Assembly: GCF_023148685.1 (NCBI RefSeq)
Contig: NZ_JAHXNL010000018.1
Location: forward strand, 20,321-72,560
Direction of reading: 5' to 3'
DNA: 52,240 nucleotides
Source: Georgenia sp. EYE_87
Lineage (GTDB): Bacteria; Actinomycetota; Actinomycetes; Actinomycetales; Actinomycetaceae
Shown: in pieces, positions 47,258 to 52,240 of the stretch
Position numbering within the stretch: the stretch's first letter is position 1
How the letters are laid out: each line of letters opens with the position of its first letter
Notes under the pieces: generated by a model
The model's input: only the letters and a program-made list of their open reading frames with translations
Told to the model about the DNA's origin: nothing
The model's database searches: none
Program-made: the position numbers and the translations under genes

Positions 47258-48044
47258 GAACCCCACCCGCCCCACCCGATCCCTGCGCCTGGGCGTGGCC
47301 GGCCCGGTCGGCACCGGCAAGAGCTCGCTCATCGCGCTGCTGTGCCGTGAGCTGGCCGGCGACCTGCGGCTCGGCGTCATCACCAACGACATCTACACCG
47401 ACGAGGACGCCCGCTTCCTCCGGTCCGCGGGCGTGCTCGACCCCGAGCGCATCCGTGCCGTGGAGACCGGGGCCTGCCCGCACACCGCCATCCGCGACGA
47501 CGTCACGGCCAACCTGCTCGCCGTCGAGGACCTCGAGGAGGACTTCGCCCCGCTCGACGTCGTGCTCGTCGAGTCCGGCGGGGACAACCTCACCGCCACG
47601 TTCTCCCCGGCGCTGGTGGACGCGCAGATCTTCGTCCTCGACGTCGCCGGCGGCGGGGACGTCGCCCGCAAGGGCGGCCCGGGCATCGCCCGCGCGGACC
47701 TGCTCGTGGTCAACAAGACCGACCTCGCCCCCTACGTCGGCGTCGACGTCGGGCGGATGGTGGCCGACGGCGAGGCGGCGCGGGAGGGCCGGCCGGTGCT
47801 GGCGCTCTCCCGCGAGGACGCGGCGTCGGTGGCTGCGCTGTGCGCGTGGGTGCGCGGGGTGCTCGCGGCGCACCGCGGCGGGCGGCACACCCCGGTCGAC
47901 CCCGGCCCGATGGCCCCGCACTTCCACGCCGACGAGGAGGGCGGGTACGTGCACGCCCACGACGAGGGGCACGGTCACGACCACGCCGGCCACGACCACG
48001 CCGGCACCCCCACCACGGCACCGCCGGCGCGGCGAGCCAGGTGA
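47250..48044 (+). CDS. ureG: urease accessory GTPase UreG with His-rich C-terminus
   Basis: 264-aa SIMIBI GTPase that powers nickel delivery. P-loop [17 protein letters not shown], the switch/metal region [13 protein letters not shown] (the conserved CPH motif that binds nickel), [13 protein letters not shown], and the NKTD base-recognition motif in [12 protein letters not shown]. Residues 224-250 form an extra tail with nine His residues ([20 protein letters not shown] and onward), unlike the ~200-aa UreG of most species. No ureE is present, so the tail may do its nickel storage. Stop overlaps ureD (GTGA). Confidence 0.96.
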   Translation: MPENPTRPTRSLRLGVAGPVGTGKSSLIALLCRELAGDLRLGVITNDIYTDEDARFLRSAGVLDPERIRAVETGACPHTAIRDDVTANLLAVEDLEEDFAPLDVVLVESGGDNLTATFSPALVDAQIFVLDVAGGGDVARKGGPGIARADLLVVNKTDLAPYVGVDVGRMVADGEAAREGRPVLALSREDAASVAALCAWVRGVLAAHRGGRHTPVDPGPMAPHFHADEEGGYVHAHDEGHGHDHAGHDHAGTPTTAPPARRAR

Positions 48045-48766
48045 CCGCGCTCGCCGTCGAGCGGGCGGCGGGGCGCTCCCGGTGCACCGTGGTGCCGGGA
48101 CTGCTGAGCCCGCGCGTGCTGGGCACCGACGACGCCGGGGCCCGGGTCGCGCTCGTGGCCACCGGTGCCCTGCTGCTCGGTGGCGACCACGTGACGATCG
48201 ACGTCCACGTCGGCGCGGGCGCGCGGCTCGAGGTGGTCGAGACGGCCGGCACGGTGGCGTTCGACGCCGACGGGGCGGAGTCGACCTGGTCGGTGCGCGT
48301 CACGCTCGGGGCCGGGGCGCGGCTCGTGTGGGCGGGCCTGCCCTTCGTCGTCGCCGACGGCGCCGACGTCACCCGGACCACCGACGTCACCCTCGGCGCG
48401 GGCGCGCGGGCGCTGCTGCGCGAGACGCTCGTGCTCGGGCGCACCGGCGAGCGCGGCGGGCCGGTGCGCAGCCGCACCCGTGTCACCGCGGCCGGCAGCG
48501 CCCTGCTAGTCGAGGACCTCGACCTGCTCCCGGACGTCCGCACCATGCCCGGGATCGTCGGGCGGGCCCGCGCCATCGACACGGTGCTGGCGCTGGGCTG
48601 GCGGCCCGGCGGAGCCGCCGCCCCGCGAGCCGGGCAGGGAGGCTTGCACCGGCTGGACCTGGAGGGGCCCGGCGCGATCGCCCGCCGGCTCGACGCCGCG
48701 GCGCACACCTCCGCCGCGCTCGACGGCGTGTGGCAGGACTGGCACACGGCGTTCGCGGACTCGTAA
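48041..48766 (+). CDS. ureD: urease accessory protein UreD (UreH)
   Basis: 241-aa scaffold that binds apo-urease and UreF. All-beta core shown by [21 protein letters not shown] and repeated [11 protein letters not shown] / [19 protein letters not shown], then [11 protein letters not shown]. Somewhat shorter than typical UreD (~270 aa), with a compact N-terminus. GTG 48041. Last gene of the urease operon; the urea transporter begins 150 nt later. Confidence 0.92.
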   Translation: MTALAVERAAGRSRCTVVPGLLSPRVLGTDDAGARVALVATGALLLGGDHVTIDVHVGAGARLEVVETAGTVAFDADGAESTWSVRVTLGAGARLVWAGLPFVVADGADVTRTTDVTLGAGARALLRETLVLGRTGERGGPVRSRTRVTAAGSALLVEDLDLLPDVRTMPGIVGRARAIDTVLALGWRPGGAAAPRAGQGGLHRLDLEGPGAIARRLDAAAHTSAALDGVWQDWHTAFADS

Positions 48767-48782
48767 CAGTTCCGGACGCCGC

Positions 48783-48821
48783 GTAACACCGCCGACACGG
48801 TTCCGGGCGCATTCCGGAAAC
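48783..48821 (+). promoter_or_regulatory. possible GlnR-type operator upstream of urtA
   Basis: GTAAC (48783), 6 nt, GACAC (48794), then GAAAC at 48817-48821. This resembles the box before ureA but the last half-site is one base out of register and the third is weak. Another GTAAC (48763) overlaps the ureD stop. Confidence 0.35.
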
Positions 48822-48918
48822 ACGGCGTCCCTAGCGTTCGAGGCACGGAGCGCAGCCCAGCGGGGCGACCGCTCCCGGACGCCCCGACCCTGCCGGGGCC
48901 CGACCCGAGAGGCACCCC

Positions 48919-50184
48919 ATGACCATCAGCACCCCTCGTCCGCGCGCCACCCTCGCCCTGGCGGCCGCCGCCGCCCTGACCCTGACCGCCTGCGGATCCC
49001 GCGTCGCCACCGGGGAGACCGCCGCCACCGCCTCCGCCGGGGGCTCCGCCTCGTGCGTCGACACCAGCGGCGACACGATCAAGGTCGGCTTCCTCAACTC
49101 CCTGTCCGGGACCATGGCCATCTCCGAGCAGACGGTCTTCGACTCCCTGACCCTCGCCGCGGAGGAGATCAACGCCGACGGCGGGGTCCTCGGCAAGCAG
49201 CTCGAGGTCGTCTCGGAGGACGGGGCGTCCGAGCCGACGATCTTCGCCGAGAAGGCCCAGAAGCTCATCTCCTCCGACTGCGTCGCGGCCGTCTTCGGCG
49301 GGTGGACCTCCGCCAGCCGCAAGGCGATGCTCCCGGTCTTCGAGGGCAGCGACGCGCTGCTGTTCTACCCGGTGCAGTACGAGGGCCTGGAGTCCTCGGA
49401 GAACATCTTCTACAGCGGCGCCACCACCAACCAGCAGATCGTCCCGGCGCTCGACTACCTGCGCGAGCAGGGCGCGCAGTCGCTGTTCCTCGTCGGCTCC
49501 GACTACGTCTTCCCCCGCACGGCCAACAAGATCATCAACGCCTACGCCGCCGAGCACGGCCTGGAGATCGTCGGCGAGGAGTACGCGCCCCTCGGGCACA
49601 CCGACTTCGCCACCATCGTCGGCAAGGTAGGGGCCTCCGGCGCGGACGCCGTCTTCAACACCCTCAACGGCGACTCCAACGTCGCGTTCTTCAAGGAGTA
49701 CAGCAACGTCGGCCTGAGCGCCCAGGACATGCCGGTCATGTCGGTCTCCATCGCCGAGGAGGAGATCGGCGGCATCGGCCTCGAGAACGTCGAGGGCCAG
49801 CTCACCGCCTGGAACTACTACCAGACGGTCGACAGCGAGGCGAACGCCACGTTCGTCGAGGCCTTCAAGGCCGCCTACGGCGAGGACCGCGTGACCTCCG
49901 ACCCGATGGAGGCGGCGTACACCTCGCTGCACCTGTGGCGTGCCATGGTCGAGGAGGCGGGCTCCTTCGACGTCGCCGCCGTCCAGGAGGCCGCCGACGG
50001 CACCACGTTCGAGGCGCCCGAGGGCACGGTGACGGTCGACGGCGAGAACCACCACCTGAGCAAGACCGCGCTCATCGGGCGCATCGGCCCCGACGGTCTG
50101 ATCCACACCGAGTGGAGCTCGGACGGCCCCATCGACCCGGACCCGTACCTGGAGTCCTACGACTGGGCCGACGGCCTGTCCTGA
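48919..50184 (+). CDS. urtA: urea ABC transporter substrate-binding lipoprotein
   Basis: 421-aa binding protein of a high-affinity urea importer. Signal with lipobox LTAC (Cys25). The mature part is a Leu/Ile/Val-binding-type fold: [39 protein letters not shown], then [17 protein letters not shown] and [31 protein letters not shown], which distinguish UrtA from branched-chain amino-acid binders. It follows the urease operon, so uptake and hydrolysis of urea form one unit. A strong hairpin separates it from urtB. Confidence 0.96.
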   Translation: MTISTPRPRATLALAAAAALTLTACGSRVATGETAATASAGGSASCVDTSGDTIKVGFLNSLSGTMAISEQTVFDSLTLAAEEINADGGVLGKQLEVVSEDGASEPTIFAEKAQKLISSDCVAAVFGGWTSASRKAMLPVFEGSDALLFYPVQYEGLESSENIFYSGATTNQQIVPALDYLREQGAQSLFLVGSDYVFPRTANKIINAYAAEHGLEIVGEEYAPLGHTDFATIVGKVGASGADAVFNTLNGDSNVAFFKEYSNVGLSAQDMPVMSVSIAEEEIGGIGLENVEGQLTAWNYYQTVDSEANATFVEAFKAAYGEDRVTSDPMEAAYTSLHLWRAMVEEAGSFDVAAVQEAADGTTFEAPEGTVTVDGENHHLSKTALIGRIGPDGLIHTEWSSDGPIDPDPYLESYDWADGLS

Positions 50185-50190
50185 CCCAGT

Positions 50191-50220
50191 CGGCCGCCCG
50201 CCCGGACGGGCGGGCGGCCG
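50191..50220 (+). terminator. attenuator-like hairpin between urtA and urtB
   Basis: A perfect 14-bp GC inverted repeat (50191-50204 with 50207-50220) lies 6 nt after the urtA stop and 23 nt before urtB. It may lower permease expression relative to the binding protein. Confidence 0.75.
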
Positions 50221-50243
50221 GTCCCTCGACGGATGGATCCGAC

Positions 50244-51128
50244 ATGGACGCTGTTCTCACCCAGCTGTTCGCGGGCCTGAGCCTCGGCTCGGTCCTCCTC
50301 CTCGCCGCCCTCGGCCTGGCCCTCACGTTCGGCCAGATGGGCGTGATCAACATGGCCCACGGCGAGTTCATGATGGCCGGCGCCTACACGGCCTTCGTGG
50401 TCCAGCAGGTCGTCGGCGACACCGGGACCTCGCTGCTCGTCGCCCTCCCGCTGGGGTTCGTCGTCGGCGGGCTCATGGGCCTGCTGCTCGAGACCCTGCT
50501 GATCTCGCGCATGCACCGCCGCCCGCTCGACACCCTCCTCGTCACCTGGGGCGTGGCCCTGGTCCTGCAGCAGCTGGCGCGCGACCTCTTCGGGGCGCCG
50601 AACGTCGACGTGGGCGCACCGGCGTGGCTGGCCGGCCCCGTGGAGGTCCTCGGGCTGTCGCTGCCGAGGACCCGGCTGTTCATCCTGGCGCTCGCCCTGG
50701 TGTGCGTCGGGCTCGTCGCCCTGGTGCTGACCCGGACCGGGCTCGGGCGCCGGATCCGCGCGGTGGTCGTCAACCGCGACCTGGCGGAGACCTCCGGCAT
50801 CGCCACCGCGCGGGTGGACCGCACCACCTTCTTCATCGGCTCGGGCGTCGCCGGGGTCGCCGGCGTGGCGCTGACGCTCCTCGGGTCGGTGGGACCGACC
50901 CTCGGCCAGAACTACATCGTCGACGCCTTCCTGGTGGTCGTCGTCGGCGGGATCGGCCAGATCAAGGGGGCGGTGGCGGCCGCGTTCGGCCTCGGCGTCC
51001 TCCAGTCCGTCTTCCAGCTGACGACGACGGCGAGCCTCGCGAAGGTCCTCATCCTCCTCGTCGTCGTGGCGTTCCTCCAGTGGCGGCCGCAGGGCCTGGT
51101 CACGGTCCGGACGAGGAGCCTCGCATGA
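50244..51128 (+). CDS. urtB: urea ABC transporter permease UrtB
   Basis: 294-aa membrane permease of the LivH type, with about eight spans. GLALTFGQMGVINMAHGEFMMAGAYTAFVVQ is the characteristic first block, then LLVTWGVALVLQQLARDLFG and the ATPase-coupling loop AVVVNRDLAETSGI. ATG 50244 overlaps nothing upstream; its stop overlaps the urtC ATG by 4 nt (ATGA). Confidence 0.95.
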   Translation: MDAVLTQLFAGLSLGSVLLLAALGLALTFGQMGVINMAHGEFMMAGAYTAFVVQQVVGDTGTSLLVALPLGFVVGGLMGLLLETLLISRMHRRPLDTLLVTWGVALVLQQLARDLFGAPNVDVGAPAWLAGPVEVLGLSLPRTRLFILALALVCVGLVALVLTRTGLGRRIRAVVVNRDLAETSGIATARVDRTTFFIGSGVAGVAGVALTLLGSVGPTLGQNYIVDAFLVVVVGGIGQIKGAVAAAFGLGVLQSVFQLTTTASLAKVLILLVVVAFLQWRPQGLVTVRTRSLA

Positions 51129-52240
51129 GCCGGCTCCTCGCCGCCGGGCCGCTGCGCACCTGGGCCGGGTTCGCGCTCGCCGCCGTCCTCCTCGGCGTGG
51201 TCGCCCCCGCCGTGCTCAGCGACTTCCGGCTCGCCCTCCTCGGGAAGTTCCTGTGCCTGGCGATGGTCGCCGTCGGGATCGGGCTCGCCTGGGGCCAGGG
51301 CGGCATGCTCACGCTCGGCCAGGGCGTCTACTTCGGGCTCGGCGCCTACATCATGGCCATGCATCTCAAGCTGGCCGACGCCGGGCCCGGCGGGGTGCCG
51401 GACTTCATGCTGCTCTACGGCACGGGGGAGGTGCCGTGGTGGTGGGAGCCGATGCGCTCGCCCGTCGCCGCGGTGGTGCTGATCGCCGTCGTCCCCGCCC
51501 TCCTCGCCCTCATCCTCGGCACCGCGATCTTCCGCCGGTCCGTCCGGGGCGCCTACTTCGCCATCCTCAGCCAGGCGCTCGCCGCGGCCTTCGCGATCCT
51601 CCTGGTCGGGCAGCAGCAGACGACCGGCGGCACCAACGGGCTCAACGGGTTCCGCGCGTTCTTCGGCTACGACCTCGCGGACCCGGTCAACCGGCGCATG
51701 CTCTACCTCGTCGCCGCCGGGGTGCTGCTCGCCATGGTCGCCGTCGTGCGCCAGCTGATGCGCTCGCGGTACGGGGAGCTGCTCGTGGCGGTCCGCGACC
51801 AGGAGAACCGGGTGCGGTTCCTCGGTTACGACCCGGTGCGCACCAAGGTGTTCGCCTACGTCGTCGCCGCCGTGTTCGCGGCGGTCGGGGGAGCCCTGTT
51901 CGTCCCGGTCGTGGGGATCGTCTCGCCCGCCGACGTCGGCGTGGTCCCGTCGATCGGGTTCCTCGTGGGGGTGGCCATCGGCGGCCGGGCCACCCTGCTC
52001 GGGCCGGTGCTCGGCGCGATCGCCGTCGCCTGGGCGCAGACGAGCCTCTCGGAGTCCTTCCCCTCGTTCTGGACCTACTTCCAGGGGGCGCTGTTCATCG
52101 TGGTGATCGCCTTCCTGCCCGGCGGGCTCGCGCAGCTCGGCGGCGTGGTGCGGGCCCGTCGCGCCGCGCGCCCGGGCGTCGCTCACGGCGCGTCGTCCGG
52201 CCTCCCGCCCGCCGCGGCGCCGCCCGCCGCGCCGCCCGCC
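51125..52240 (+). CDS. urtC: urea ABC transporter permease UrtC (3' end beyond window)
   Basis: At least 372 codons, open to the window end. LivM-type permease: GLAWGQGGMLTLGQGVYFGLGAYIMAMHLK, then FAILSQALAAAFAILLVGQQQTTGGTNGLNGF, and the coupling loop AVRDQENRVRFLGYDPVRTKVFAYVVAA. About ten hydrophobic spans. The final readable part turns into an Ala/Pro-rich tail (LPPAAAPPAAPPA), so the stop is probably close. urtD and urtE, the ATPases, would be expected next. Confidence 0.93.
   Translation, partial: MSRLLAAGPLRTWAGFALAAVLLGVVAPAVLSDFRLALLGKFLCLAMVAVGIGLAWGQGGMLTLGQGVYFGLGAYIMAMHLKLADAGPGGVPDFMLLYGTGEVPWWWEPMRSPVAAVVLIAVVPALLALILGTAIFRRSVRGAYFAILSQALAAAFAILLVGQQQTTGGTNGLNGFRAFFGYDLADPVNRRMLYLVAAGVLLAMVAVVRQLMRSRYGELLVAVRDQENRVRFLGYDPVRTKVFAYVVAAVFAAVGGALFVPVVGIVSPADVGVVPSIGFLVGVAIGGRATLLGPVLGAIAVAWAQTSLSESFPSFWTYFQGALFIVVIAFLPGGLAQLGGVVRARRAARPGVAHGASSGLPPAAAPPAAPPA

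Overview
The window is chromosomal DNA from a very GC-rich actinobacterium, most likely a member of the Micrococcales; a Georgenia/Cellulomonas-type organism is a guess. The evidence is the base composition, frequent GTG starts, and several gene neighbourhoods familiar from Actinomycetota: gpmA-(phoU)-senX3-regX3, carD-ispD-ispF-cysS-rlmB, DUF3263 next to a VirR-like LytR_C protein, and groL behind CIRCE elements. I see no phage, insertion sequence, integrase or CRISPR array. Nearly all of it looks like vertically inherited core and accessory chromosome.

Layout. 1-5 kb: glycolytic mutase, PhoU, the SenX3-RegX3 phosphate two-component pair, a small lipoprotein and the RNA-polymerase-binding regulator CarD. 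5-10 kb: isoprenoid genes ispD-ispF, a UMF1-type MFS transporter, cysS and rlmB. 10-20 kb: an unknown membrane-anchored protein, a DUF4032 kinase-like protein, a sugar-ABC ATPase, trehalose synthesis (otsA-otsB), a Ser/Thr kinase with an unusual polytopic C-terminus, and a DsbA-like thiol protein. 20-25 kb: tRNA-Thr(TGT), a Crp/Fnr regulator, ung, DUF3263, a LytR_C protein, an FAD oxidoreductase and an SGNH hydrolase. 25-31 kb: a GH15-like protein, a COG4315 lipoprotein divergent from an ECF sigma/anti-sigma pair, and groL. 31-35 kb: a multicopper-oxidase remnant, DUF1876, two related HD-domain proteins and an orphan WXG100 protein.

34.8-40.4 kb holds the most interesting unit: four genes joined by 4-nt overlaps that encode a fatty acyl-CoA reductase fused to a HAD domain, an SDR, a PlsC-type acyltransferase and an alkyl-DHAP-synthase-like flavoprotein. 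Together they look like a nearly complete ether-lipid pathway. 40.5-44 kb: a CPBP protease and a two-component system. 44-52 kb: urease (ureABCFGD, no ureE, but a His-rich tail on UreG) followed by a urea ABC transporter (urtAB and the start of urtC, which runs off the end).

Regulation visible in the sequence: a PHO-box-like repeat before senX3; two matching divergent ECF promoters between the COG4315 lipoprotein and its sigma factor; two CIRCE operators before groL; a GlnR-type operator before ureA; strong hairpin terminators; and eleven genes whose start codon lies 6-7 nt after a TANNNT box, suggesting leaderless transcripts.
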